A stretch of 64,000 nt of DNA, from NCBI RefSeq assembly GCF_001652265.1, contig NZ_LWBS01000428.1:62001-126000 (forward strand). The letters run 5' to 3'. The translations under genes were made by a program, and so were the position numbers. Below are positions 47,496 through 55,141 of this stretch, piece after piece. Source of the DNA: Rhizobium leguminosarum (GTDB lineage Bacteria > Pseudomonadota > Alphaproteobacteria > Rhizobiales > Rhizobiaceae). The notes under the pieces were generated by a model. The model made no database searches and was not told where the DNA came from. It was given only the letters and a program-made list of their open reading frames with translations. Position 1 is the first letter of the stretch. Every line of letters begins with the position of its first letter.

Positions 47496-48578
47496 ATGAA
47501 CGACCTGATCGCCATACCCTGTGTTCTCATGCGGGGCGGAACCTCGAAGGGGCCGTTCTTCCTGTCGTCGGATCTCCCTTGCGACAAAGCCGAGCGGGAC
47601 GCGATACTCCTATCCATCATGGGTTCCGGGCACCCTCTCCAGATCGACGGGATCGGTGGCGGCAATCCCGTGACGAGCAAAGTTGCTATTGTCGGACCGT
47701 CCAGTGTAGAAGGCGCGGATATCGACTATCTTTTTGCACAGGTCCGCATCGATCAGCAGTTGGTCGACACCTCGCCAAATTGCGGAAACATGCTGGCAGC
47801 TGTCGGACCGTTCGCAATTGAGGCTGGTCTGGTGAAGACGGCAGGCCCAGTCACCCGTGTCAAAATTCATAACCTCAACACCGGCAAGCTGATTGAGGCC
47901 GAGGTTCCAACGCCGGATGGCCAGGTCGCTTATCTCGGCGACGCCGCGATTGACGGCGTCCCAGGATTGGCAGCCCCGATCGCCCTGACGTTTATGGATG
48001 CTGCCGGCGCTCGCACCGGCACGCTTTTCCCGACCGGCAATCCGCACGACACAATCGACGGCATCGACGTAACCTGTATCGACTGTGCAATGCCGATGAT
48101 GCTCGTCGCTGCCGAACCCTTTGGGATCAGCGGTTATGAATCGGCCGCAGAACTCAATGGCAACGCCGTATTGCTGCAGCGCCTTGAGCGTCTGCGATTG
48201 GAAGCGGGCCGGCTCATGGGCATGGGCGATGTCAGCGATCAGGTGACGCCGAAGCCGGTGTTGATCGGCAGACCCAGAAATGGCGGACACCTGAGCGTCC
48301 GTTATTTCATGCCGCTGCAATGTCACCCGTCGCTCGCGACAACCGGTGCCGTGGGCATCGCGACCGCCTGTATCAACGACGGCACCATTGCCTCGTTGCT
48401 GATCGGCAAGCAATCGCCACCAACTACACTTGTTTTGGAACATCCAAGCGGTCGCCTGGACGTGAAACTGGATACCCGCGACGGCAAGACCATTGCGGGA
48501 ATACTGAGAACGGCCCGGCGGCTCTTTGAGGGCCAGGTCTTTGCAAAACCGCTCGGCAGGATCGTTCGCGCGGCGTAA
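47496..48578 (+). CDS. PrpF/GalD-family isomerase (4-oxalomesaconate tautomerase-like)
   Basis: This 360-residue protein of the PrpF superfamily (diaminopimelate-epimerase fold) begins MNDLIAIPCVLMRGGTSKGPFF, nearly the same as the start I recall for GalD, the 4-oxalomesaconate tautomerase of gallate degradation. DTSPNCGNMLAAVGPFAIEAGLV carries the conserved catalytic-region Cys, and SLATTGAVGIATACINDG the second. PrpF proteins of the methylcitrate pathway are longer and lack the same context. GGAAG precedes the ATG at 47496. It is divergent from LysR and 52 bases before a TauA-like importer operon, suggesting the importer delivers the substrate or a precursor. Confidence 0.78.
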   Translation: MNDLIAIPCVLMRGGTSKGPFFLSSDLPCDKAERDAILLSIMGSGHPLQIDGIGGGNPVTSKVAIVGPSSVEGADIDYLFAQVRIDQQLVDTSPNCGNMLAAVGPFAIEAGLVKTAGPVTRVKIHNLNTGKLIEAEVPTPDGQVAYLGDAAIDGVPGLAAPIALTFMDAAGARTGTLFPTGNPHDTIDGIDVTCIDCAMPMMLVAAEPFGISGYESAAELNGNAVLLQRLERLRLEAGRLMGMGDVSDQVTPKPVLIGRPRNGGHLSVRYFMPLQCHPSLATTGAVGIATACINDGTIASLLIGKQSPPTTLVLEHPSGRLDVKLDTRDGKTIAGILRTARRLFEGQVFAKPLGRIVRAA

Positions 48579-48630
48579 CTTCAAGTGGCCACCGGGAGGG
48601 TGCCACATAATTTATCAGTGGAGGAATATC

Positions 48631-49632
48631 ATGCGTAAACTCATGCTCGCGCTCGCGGCAACCGTTGCTTTTGCAGGAACGGCGCTTGCCGAACCGGTCC
48701 GCATCAGCGTCGGATCCTACAATCTCAATAACTTGCCCTTTCCCGTGGCCGCCGGCCTTGGCCTTTATGAAAAGGAAGGTTTGGACGTAACCGTCGAGAA
48801 TTTTGCATCCGGCGGCTCCAAGACGCTTCAGGCGCTCGTTGCCGGTTCCACGGATATTGCCGTCGGCTTCTACGACCACACCATCCAGATTCAGTCGCAG
48901 AACAAGGCCGTTGTCGGCTTCGTGCAGCTGGCCCGCAATTCCGGTCTCGTGCTTGCCGGTGGAAAGAACGCCACTTTCGATCCGGCCAAGCCTGACACGA
49001 TCAAGGGTGCGAAAATCGGTATCACCGCACCTGGCTCATCATCAGACTTCTTCGTGCGCTATTATCTGCAGCGCCACAACCTATCGGCCGATGACGTGTC
49101 GCTGATCGGTGTCGGATCCGGGTCGGCTGCCGTTGCGGCGCTGGAACAGGGTAAGGTCGACCTTCTGGTCAACTATGATCCGGCCGCGACCTTCATCGAA
49201 GCAAAGGGTGTCGGGAAGATCCTCATCGACGCCCGCAGCGATGAGGGGGCGAAGGAAATCTACGGCGGAATCTACCCGACCTCGGTTCTCTACGCGACTC
49301 AGGCCTATATCGACGAAAACCCGGAAACCATCCAGAAAGTCACCAATGCGACCGTTAAGGCCCTGGAGTGGATGAAGAATCACAGCGCCGAAGAGATCGT
49401 CGAAAAACTGCCGAAGGAATTCGTCTCCGGCGACAGGGAGACCTACGTGAAGGCCGTCGAAAATGCCAAACCGATCTTCTCGGTCGACGGCAAGTTCAGC
49501 GAGACCGACACTCAGACACCGCTCGCCGTCTTGAAGAGCTTCAACGAAAAGGTTGCCGCCGCGACCATCGATCTTTCCAAAACCTACACGAACGCCTTCG
49601 TGGACAAGGTCACGGACAAGACCATCAACTGA
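48631..49632 (+). CDS. ABC transporter binding protein (SsuA/TauA/NMT1 type)
   Basis: This 333-residue periplasmic protein has a signal peptide (MRKLMLALAATVAFAGTALA) and the NMT1/THI5-like fold: PFPVAAGLGLYEKEGLDVTVENF, ALVAGSTDIAVGFYDHTI, and KGAKIGITAPGSSSDFFVRYYLQRH. Members carry sulphonates, taurine, aromatic acids or thiamine precursors. GGAGG precedes the ATG at 48631. It forms an operon with the ATPase and permease genes that follow and probably with the GalD-like gene. The context favours an aromatic or multi-carboxylate ligand. Confidence 0.87.
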   Translation: MRKLMLALAATVAFAGTALAEPVRISVGSYNLNNLPFPVAAGLGLYEKEGLDVTVENFASGGSKTLQALVAGSTDIAVGFYDHTIQIQSQNKAVVGFVQLARNSGLVLAGGKNATFDPAKPDTIKGAKIGITAPGSSSDFFVRYYLQRHNLSADDVSLIGVGSGSAAVAALEQGKVDLLVNYDPAATFIEAKGVGKILIDARSDEGAKEIYGGIYPTSVLYATQAYIDENPETIQKVTNATVKALEWMKNHSAEEIVEKLPKEFVSGDRETYVKAVENAKPIFSVDGKFSETDTQTPLAVLKSFNEKVAAATIDLSKTYTNAFVDKVTDKTIN

Positions 49633-49645
49633 CTAGGAGGAGGCC

Positions 49646-50476
49646 ATGGCATTGGCTGTCGTAAAACCCATATCCGTCCCAACGGGCAAACACAATAAAA
49701 GGCCAATGGTATCGATCGACGCGGTCACGATGGCATTCGGCTCCTATGTCGCCGTGCAGGACGTGAACCTGACGGTTGCCGATGGCGAGTTTCTCGCCAT
49801 CGTCGGCCCGACGGGCTGTGGCAAAAGTACCGTGCTCAACGCCATTGCCGGTCTTCTGAGGCCTGCCAGCGGCACGGTGACGATCGATGGCGCTTCGGTT
49901 AAGGGTGTCCAAAACGATATCGGCTACCTTTTCCAGCAGGATGCCCTGCTGCCCTGGAAGACATCGATCGAGAATGTCGAACTGGGACTGCTGTTCAAAG
50001 GTGTGCCGAGCGCGGAGCGGCGCGAGCGGTCGATGAACTGGCTTTCGAAAGTCGGACTTAAAGGGTTTGAGCATCGCTATCCGCATCAGCTTTCCGGTGG
50101 CCAGCGCAAGCGTGTCCAGATGGCGCAGGCCCTGATCGCCGGTCCCAAAGTCATCCTGATGGACGAGCCCTTTTCGGCCCTCGATATTCACACGCGGCAC
50201 CTCATGCAAAACGAACTGCTGCGTCTTTGGCAGGAAGAGCGCAGGGCCGTGGTGATGATCACGCATGACCTCGAGGAAGCCATTGCCCTTGGCGACCGTG
50301 TTGCAATTCTTGCAGCTGGTCCTCGTTCGCGGGTCATCGAAAGCTTCCCGGTGGAACTCGAGCGCCCCCGCGACGTCGCGGAAATCAAACTCGATCCTCG
50401 CTTTATGGATCTGTACCGCAATATCTGGGCGAGCCTGCGCGGCGAAGTGGAGAAAAGCTATGAACGTCGTGACTGA
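49646..50476 (+). CDS. ABC transporter ATPase (SsuB/TauB type)
   Basis: This 276-residue ATPase has GPTGCGKST (about residues 55-63), FQQDALLPWKTSIENVELGL, LSGGQRKRVQMAQAL and ILMDEPFSALDIHTRHLMQ. The QDxLLPW segment is diagnostic of the SsuB/TauB/NrtD group. AGGAGGAGG precedes the ATG. The permease gene starts within its last codons (50460). Confidence 0.9.
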   Translation: MALAVVKPISVPTGKHNKRPMVSIDAVTMAFGSYVAVQDVNLTVADGEFLAIVGPTGCGKSTVLNAIAGLLRPASGTVTIDGASVKGVQNDIGYLFQQDALLPWKTSIENVELGLLFKGVPSAERRERSMNWLSKVGLKGFEHRYPHQLSGGQRKRVQMAQALIAGPKVILMDEPFSALDIHTRHLMQNELLRLWQEERRAVVMITHDLEEAIALGDRVAILAAGPRSRVIESFPVELERPRDVAEIKLDPRFMDLYRNIWASLRGEVEKSYERRD

Positions 50477-51236
50477 ACGCATCATCCAGCTGTGTCTCCT
50501 GGTTCTTATTCTTGGAGGCTGGCAGCTCGGCATCACCCTCGGTGTCATCGATGTTTTCTTCTTCCCGGCGCCCCTTGATATCTTCAACCAGCTTATAACC
50601 TGGGTTGTTGATCCGGGCTTCTACAAGCACATCTCGATAACCCTGACTGAGACCGTGCTCGGCTACATCATCGGCACGGGTCTCGGTGTCGCCGCCGGTG
50701 TCTGGCTCGGTCTCAGCCGTAGCGCGGCGCGCGTTCTCGATCCGTTTATCAAGGCACTCAATGCCATTCCACGCGTCGTTCTCGCGCCAATCTTCGTTCT
50801 TTGGCTCGGCCTGGGTCTCTGGTCCAAAGTGGCACTAGCGGTCACGCTTGTCTTCTTCATCACCTTTTTCAATGCCATGCAGGGTGTGCGCGAAGTCAAT
50901 CCTGTCGTTCTTGCCAATGCGAAAATCCTCGGTGCCAAGCGGTCGGATCTGCTGCGTCATGTCTACTTCCCCGCCGCTGCCAGCTGGATCCTGTCGTCGC
51001 TGCGCACCTCAGTAGGGTTTGCAGTGGTCGGCGCGATCATTGGGGAATATCTCGGCGCGTCGGCAGGACTTGGCTACCTCATCGCCCAGGCGGAAGGCAA
51101 CTTCGATGCTGTCGGCGTATTCGCCGGTATCATCATCCTGGCGATCTTCGTCCTGATCATCGACAGGGTTCTCGATGTGGTCGAAAGCAGGCTCATCAAA
51201 TGGCGGCCGAACGCCGCCGAAGAGCGCCCGGCATGA
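50460..51236 (+). CDS. ABC transporter permease (SsuC/TauC type)
   Basis: This 258-residue permease of six helices has an ALNAIPRVVLAPIFVLWLGLGLWSKV segment and the EAA loop NAKILGAKRSDLLRHVYFPAAASWILSSLRTSVGFAVVGAIIGEYLGA, both typical of SsuC/TauC proteins. The ATG at 50460 overlaps the ATPase gene by 17 bases and has GGAG upstream. A strong terminator follows 4 bases after the stop. Confidence 0.9.
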   Translation: MNVVTERIIQLCLLVLILGGWQLGITLGVIDVFFFPAPLDIFNQLITWVVDPGFYKHISITLTETVLGYIIGTGLGVAAGVWLGLSRSAARVLDPFIKALNAIPRVVLAPIFVLWLGLGLWSKVALAVTLVFFITFFNAMQGVREVNPVVLANAKILGAKRSDLLRHVYFPAAASWILSSLRTSVGFAVVGAIIGEYLGASAGLGYLIAQAEGNFDAVGVFAGIIILAIFVLIIDRVLDVVESRLIKWRPNAAEERPA

Positions 51237-51240
51237 CGCA

Positions 51241-51271
51241 ATGGAGGCTGGCTGACGCCGGCCTCCATTTT
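51241..51271 (+). terminator. Rho-independent terminator of the TauABC-like operon
   Basis: ATGGAGGCTGGC (51241-51252) pairs with GCCGGCCTCCAT (51257-51268) over 12 bp with one G-U pair and a TGAC loop, followed by TTTT (51268-51271). Confidence 0.92.
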
Positions 51272-51631
51272 AATGATCGCCACAGGAATGGAGAATGAGC
51301 GATGTTTGGCCGAAACCGCAACCGACATCGCACCCTCCCCTTCGCCGTTCTTTGCACTGACGGTCGCCCCGGCGCTATCCGTGCACCTCCCGCAGCAACG
51401 CCAGGGCATCGTCATGGGGGCGACGCAGCCGCCTGTCGTCGTCACCGACATCGTCACGCCGGTCCTTGCCGGCGTCATTCTCGGGCAGAGCTTGTATGGC
51501 GCATGGGTCGGCGCCGTGGTGGCGATCGCACTGGTTCGGAGCCGTCATCGCCCGAAGCCTGCTCCCCGCAATCGATCCGGAGACGAGCGCTGCCGGCTGA
51601 CGCCTCTTGCCGGGTCCGGATTGCCTCGGTT
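51272..51631. other. Non-coding stretch, no gene confirmed
   Basis: These 360 bases lie between a terminator and the end of the leftward SOS-type gene pair. A plus-strand frame around 51414-51530 reads like a short membrane segment (VVVTDIVTPVLAGVILGQSL and onward) but has no clear start signal and runs on into Arg/Ser-rich sequence. It could be a decayed gene fragment; I cannot support a gene. Confidence 0.35.
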
Positions 51632-51913
51632 TCAGAGGGTATCTCGCTCGTATCGCGGCGCCCATCCGCGGGCCATGCCGCGGCTCATCACCCTTTCCGC
51701 CAGCGCCAATTGCTGGCGGAGATGTTTGCAGTCATCGAGCAGCGAGCGTATCGCCGCCTTGGCATTGTCGTCATGCCACGCAAGCACGGCTTCGACTTCC
51801 CAGGCTCGATCGGGCCAGGCTTGATCGGGCCAGGTTTGATCCGGCCAGGCTTGACCAGGTCCAGTTTGTTCGGGGCGTGCCCGATGGGGTTCCAAGGCTT
51901 TTGCCGGTCGCAT
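51632..51913 (-). CDS. Unknown small protein, second gene of SOS-type pair
   Basis: I do not recognise this 93-residue protein. Residues 15-38 are a Trp-Pro-Asp-Gln repeat (QAWPDQTWPDQAWPDRAWEV) encoded by four 15-base tandem units. The C-terminal half (DDNAKAAIRSLLDDCKHLRQQLALAERVM) is an amphipathic helix that may form a coiled coil. Its ATG overlaps the stop of the preceding gene as TGATG, so it is translationally coupled. The repeat number may vary between strains. Confidence 0.6.
   Translation of the reverse strand: MRPAKALEPHRARPEQTGPGQAWPDQTWPDQAWPDRAWEVEAVLAWHDDNAKAAIRSLLDDCKHLRQQLALAERVMSRGMARGWAPRYERDTL
51808..51867. repeat. Four 15-base tandem repeats inside a gene
   Basis: Units GATCGGGCCAGGCTT, GATCGGGCCAGGTTT, GATCCGGCCAGGCTT and GACCAGGTCCAGTTT follow without gaps. 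They are in frame and encode the Trp-Pro-Asp repeat of the leftward gene. The last unit is the most diverged. Confidence 0.85.
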
Positions 51914-52083
51914 CAGTTCAGCGCCAACGGCAATTGAACCGGCCGCGGCAAGGGCGGCAGCGGCCGGCTGAGTTCGACCTTTCTCTGCCAGGCGGCGCGC
52001 CGCTGTTGATCCCGCTCGCGGGCTGCGCGGGACGCTTCGACGAGCGCGAGGGCGTTGGCGATCACCTGTTCCGTATGCGTCAT
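51913..52083 (-). CDS. Unknown small protein, first gene of SOS-type pair
   Basis: This 56-residue protein reads MTHTEQVIANALALVEASRA, then an Arg/Gln-rich helix (ARERDQQRRAAWQRKVEL) and a Pro/Leu tail (RPLPPLPRPVQLPLALN). GGAG lies seven bases before the ATG at 52083; an ATG four codons upstream has a worse context. A consensus LexA box overlaps its promoter. I do not know the function. The Pro-Leu tail QLPLAL vaguely resembles the clamp-binding pentapeptide QLxLF, but the last aromatic is missing. Confidence 0.62.
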   Translation of the reverse strand: MTHTEQVIANALALVEASRAARERDQQRRAAWQRKVELSRPLPPLPRPVQLPLALN

Positions 52084-52096
52084 GATCATCTCCAAT

Positions 52097-52111
52097 GTTC
52101 CTGTTTTGTTC
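52097..52111 (-). promoter_or_regulatory. LexA (SOS) box
   Basis: GTTC-CTGTTTT-GTTC at 52097-52111 is an exact alphaproteobacterial LexA site (GTTC-N7-GTTC). It lies 14-28 bases upstream of the 52083 start and just downstream of a TTGACT/TAACGT promoter (about 52113-52140, minus strand), so bound LexA would block transcription. Confidence 0.75.
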
Positions 52112-52210
52112 TACGTTAGAACTTCGGCAGGAAAAGTCAAGCGTTGGGACGATATGGCTTTGAGGATGGGTGTGGCCAGCCGGAGGCTGGGGTCGAGGCG
52201 AGCCAGATAC

Positions 52211-52504
52211 TCAGTCGGCCGCTTCTATGACGGCGATGCCGGCCTCCTGTGCCGCCCTGATGAAGGCCGCCCGCACATGTTCAGGTGGGAGATCGCCGAT
52301 AATCGCATCCAGACACGACTTGACGGCTTCGAAATACTCTTCACCGTCGTCTACCGGCCAGTCGCGCAGGAGTGTGCGCGCGGCGTCCCACACAGAGTTA
52401 ATAACGGCATAATGGCCGAGCCCCATTGAGGCCAAGCCAACCGGTCGAAAATGTGCCGTCTGTCTCACTTTGCTACAGCTTTTCCCAATTTCAGTGGAGC
52501 TCAT
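52211..52504 (-). CDS. DUF982 family protein
   Basis: This 97-residue protein contains the rhizobial DUF982 pattern: HFRPVGLASMGLGHYAVINSVWDAARTLLRDWPVDDGEEYFEAVKSC and HVRAAFIRAAQEAGI (about residues 17-95). DUF982 proteins are small, abundant in Rhizobiales, and of unknown function. The start at 52504 is unsure because no good ribosome-binding site is visible; the domain begins near residue 17. A second member is at 54023-54313. Confidence 0.72.
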   Translation of the reverse strand: MSSTEIGKSCSKVRQTAHFRPVGLASMGLGHYAVINSVWDAARTLLRDWPVDDGEEYFEAVKSCLDAIIGDLPPEHVRAAFIRAAQEAGIAVIEAAD

Positions 52505-52909
52505 GGGTACGATGCAAGTTGCGTGCCGTTGGTAGGCCGCGTCACCAGCCGAAGCGTGGCTTCACGGGATTTGATCTTGGTCAGCGATGCTCGCAGTGTA
52601 GACGTTCCTCTTCGTCCCCTCCAGATCCCCTACAGCGGGCGCGTTTGCGAACGTGGAGCTTGAGCTGGGGTCCTGCAATCAGTCATTAAGCGACTGATTA
52701 TGGTAAATATCGGGCTTCCCCTCCCAGGCCTGCTGATTAAAACTCAGTCTTTCCTTTTATACTCTACAAGGATTACAGCAACTCATATGCGTTGCTGGAA
52801 GCAAAAACCTCTATAATCATTCATGGATTGTCCCAGAGGTGGACGGAGTTTCATCCGGGTCGTACAATGTCATCTATCCTGCACGCGGCGGATCTGGGAG
52901 GAGCGCGCG
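52505..52909. other. Intergenic region between DUF982 and cyclase genes
   Basis: These 405 bases become AT-rich from about 52680 and must hold the divergent promoters. I see no repeat, RNA gene or supported small gene. Confidence 0.4.
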
Positions 52910-53737
52910 ATGCCTATTTTCATGGATCGACACTTTCTTGAAGGAACGACAGCCGCCGACGTTGCCCGGGCGCATCGCATGGATCTAGACATCCAGGACA
53001 AGTACGGCGTCAAGTTCCTGACCTACTGGTTCGATCAGCGGCGTGGGACCGCCTTTTGCCTCGTGGATGCGCCGGACGCGGAAACCGCGCAATGTGTGCA
53101 TCGCGAGGCCCACGGCTTTGTCGCCGGCGAGGTCGTCGAGGTCGCCTTGTCAGCCGTCGAGGCTTTTCTCGGCCGAATTCACGATCCTGAGCCGGCACCC
53201 GGTCAGTCGTCCAGCGACGTCGATCCCGGCCACAGGGCAATCCTCTTTACCGACATCGTCGGATCGACAGCGATGACATCGCGCCTCGGCGACCGGATTG
53301 CGACCGAAATGGTCAGAGCCCATGATTCCATCGTGCGCCGATGCCTCAGCCAGAATTCAGGCCGCGAGGTCAAGCATACCGGCGACGGCATCATGGCGGC
53401 CTTCGCCGCGACAACGGCAGCCGTCGAATGCGCCATGGCGATCCAACGGGAATTCGAGCGTTACAACGGCGGCAACACCGAGCCGATCCATATCCGCATC
53501 GGTCTGGACTGCGGCGAACCGGTCGAGGACAGCAACGACCTCTTCGGCTCGACCGTGCAACTTGCCGCGCGTCTCTGTGCGGCAGCCGGCAGCGACCAGA
53601 TCCTCGTCTCGGAGAATATTTTTCGGGAATACGGCGCCGCCGATCTCTTCGCTGACGTAGCGCGCCGACGGTTCAAGGGATTTTCGAAGCCCATGCTGGT
53701 CTTCCGATGCGATTGGGCCAACGCCGGCCTTGGCTAA
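52910..53737 (+). CDS. DUF4242 - class III nucleotidyl cyclase fusion
   Basis: This 275-residue soluble protein has two domains. Residues 1-90 match DUF4242 (MPIFMDRHFLEGTTAADVARAHRMDLDIQDKYGVKFLTYWF), whose Streptomyces member binds nickel. Residues about 107-275 are a class III adenylate/guanylate cyclase domain: AILFTDIVGSTAM with the first metal Asp, HTGDGIMAAFA with the second, IRIGLDCGEPVEDSNDLFG, then STVQLAARLC. In the last motif the usual transition-state Asn is Gln, while the Arg is kept. GGAGG precedes the ATG at 52910. Whether it makes cAMP is open. It is monocistronic. Confidence 0.8.
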   Translation: MPIFMDRHFLEGTTAADVARAHRMDLDIQDKYGVKFLTYWFDQRRGTAFCLVDAPDAETAQCVHREAHGFVAGEVVEVALSAVEAFLGRIHDPEPAPGQSSSDVDPGHRAILFTDIVGSTAMTSRLGDRIATEMVRAHDSIVRRCLSQNSGREVKHTGDGIMAAFAATTAAVECAMAIQREFERYNGGNTEPIHIRIGLDCGEPVEDSNDLFGSTVQLAARLCAAAGSDQILVSENIFREYGAADLFADVARRRFKGFSKPMLVFRCDWANAGLG

Positions 53738-53950
53738 GATTTGTCGAGATCCGACACCCGAACAGGCATTTGCCTCTTGGCAGGCCTTGCCGCGATGCTT
53801 TGTGGCCAAGACATAGGCGATCATCAAAGCAAGGCGCGCAAAACTTGTGCTGCGGCTTTGCGACAACGATATGCGTGAAAACAAAGACCTGAAGGCGAGG
53901 AGCGAATCTGAAGGATTGCGACCGCGTCAGGCCAGCAGACATTGAGACTA

Positions 53951-53980
53951 GACGCGCCGCAGATGATGTGACGGCGCGTC
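53951..53980. terminator. Possible terminator hairpin
   Basis: GACGCGCCG (53951-53959) pairs perfectly with CGGCGCGTC (53972-53980) across 12 bases, about 40 bases past the stop of the leftward DUF982 gene. T runs are weak on both sides. It could serve either convergent gene. Confidence 0.45.
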
Positions 53981-54022
53981 CTCCCCTGCTTTCGGATGGT
54001 CTTGTAACAAGCCTGTGTCTTG

Positions 54023-54313
54023 CTAAGCATTGCCCATATGCTCGTTCATCAGCCGCTCAAATTTGGGGCCGCCTTCGACCTTCGCCAGCACGCCCGACAT
54101 CTTCAGAAAACGCCGGAAATTCTCGCGTGCAGCGCTCAGCGGGAAACGCCCGTTGGCGGTATCTCTGCACGCCTTCAACAGCGTGTCATATGCCAAACCC
54201 CGTTTGTCCTCCGGCCACTCCTCCAGAACATCGAAGATTTCATCGAGGCACGTGACCTCATCAATGAAATGTTGGCGATGAAGCAGAATCGGATCAAACC
54301 GAGTTGACGACAT
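54023..54313 (-). CDS. DUF982 family protein
   Basis: This 96-residue protein has the DUF982 layout: EVTCLDEIFDVLEEWPEDKRGLAYDTLLKACRDTANGRFPLSAARENFRRFLKMSGVL (about residues 19-76). GGAGG lies five bases before the ATG. It is the second family member in the window, 1.5 kb from the first, on the same strand, with the cyclase gene between. Function unknown. Confidence 0.8.
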   Translation of the reverse strand: MSSTRFDPILLHRQHFIDEVTCLDEIFDVLEEWPEDKRGLAYDTLLKACRDTANGRFPLSAARENFRRFLKMSGVLAKVEGGPKFERLMNEHMGNA

Positions 54314-54632
54314 AGTATCCTCCCATTTATATTACTTTTTTATGGCGTAATTCTACTGAAGAACCGCGATTTATTCAAGTCAAAATCAAATTCGCCTGAC
54401 TATTAACGGTCATGCAACTACTTCCATAACGGCAGAATAGCCCGACCAGAGTAGACTGAAGCGAATTTGATCATCGGCTGAGGTTCGACACATCACGAAT
54501 TGAGATTGGTTGATCAATCATACGAATGTTTCGGCTCAGCTCAGCGTGCAATTAGCGAGCCAGAAGTTTTCGCATAAGCTCGTGTTGACATGGTAGATTG
54601 CCACCATGACAACCTTGCGAGGAGACGTTCAG
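54314..54632. other. AT-rich intergenic region
   Basis: These 319 bases are more AT-rich than the surroundings and hold the DUF982 promoter on the left. A TTGACA at 54585-54590 could be the -35 box for the small gene at 54633, but no convincing -10 follows. No repeat or RNA gene was recognised. Confidence 0.4.
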
Positions 54633-54812
54633 ATGAACCGATTTTTGACATTGGTGGCCGGAGTGCTGATCGGTGTATCCGCGATCACGTCTTCCTGTAC
54701 GTCGCCTGCAAGGCAGGATCACCAGGATTATCAATATCAGCGGAATACATCGGTAAACCCGGCATGCGCGGATGGGTTCAGACCCGGCAATGCTCGCTCG
54801 TGCAGCTATTGA
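54633..54812 (+). CDS. Small exported protein, possible lipoprotein
   Basis: This 59-residue protein begins with a signal sequence (MNRFLTLVAGVLIGVSAITS) followed by SSC, a weak lipobox. A polar, Gln/Tyr-rich mature part follows with two more cysteines near the end (ACADGFRPGNARSC). GAGGAG is ten bases before the ATG at 54633. I do not recognise the family; small Cys-containing exported proteins of this kind are frequent in rhizobia. Confidence 0.6.
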   Translation: MNRFLTLVAGVLIGVSAITSSCTSPARQDHQDYQYQRNTSVNPACADGFRPGNARSCSY

Positions 54813-54950
54813 AAGCTATGAAGCCGGAGATTGGTTTTGCTCCGGAGGCGGCACGCTACCCAATGCGACCGGTTGGGAGCTCCAAGCCCTGCCTCACCGT
54901 TATGTGATCGGGTCACAGTGGCCCGATCCTAAACAGGAGAACGGTTCCCC

Positions 54951-55025
54951 ATGAACAATTTGATCTGGCTTGTCGGCGCTGTCGTAATCGTACGCGCGAT
55001 TTTGAGTTTCTTCGGATTCCGCTAA
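54951..55025 (+). CDS. Tiny single-helix membrane protein (24 residues)
   Basis: The 24 codons read MNNLIWLVGAVVIVRAILSF plus FGFR, a single transmembrane helix with a basic end. AGGAGA lies upstream. Very similar tiny proteins of the form NxIIWLVGxVVIVLAILSFFGLR are, to my memory, widespread in Rhizobiaceae, which supports it as a real gene. Function unknown. A hairpin (ATCGGG/CCCGAT around 54906-54928) lies just upstream. Confidence 0.65.
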   Translation: MNNLIWLVGAVVIVRAILSFFGFR

Positions 55026-55141
55026 TTGCAGGTGTGCTGATGGAATGTGGCGACTGAACCGCGCCTTCTCTTCCCGGCGATCGGATGGACGATGAATTCC
55101 TCCGCGCCGATGATCGATAGGGAGTGGGAGCGCCTCGTCGA

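Noticed and set aside
51273..51824. Plus-strand frame with a short hydrophobic stretch (VVVTDIVTPVLAGVILGQSL).
   Set aside because: No clear start signal; beyond the hydrophobic stretch it becomes Ser/Arg-rich and overlaps the better-supported leftward gene. At most a gene remnant.
51922..51945. Clamp-binding motif at the C-terminus of the 56-residue SOS-type protein (QLPLAL).
   Set aside because: The consensus QLxLF needs an aromatic or second Leu at the last place that is not met well; too weak to report as a motif.
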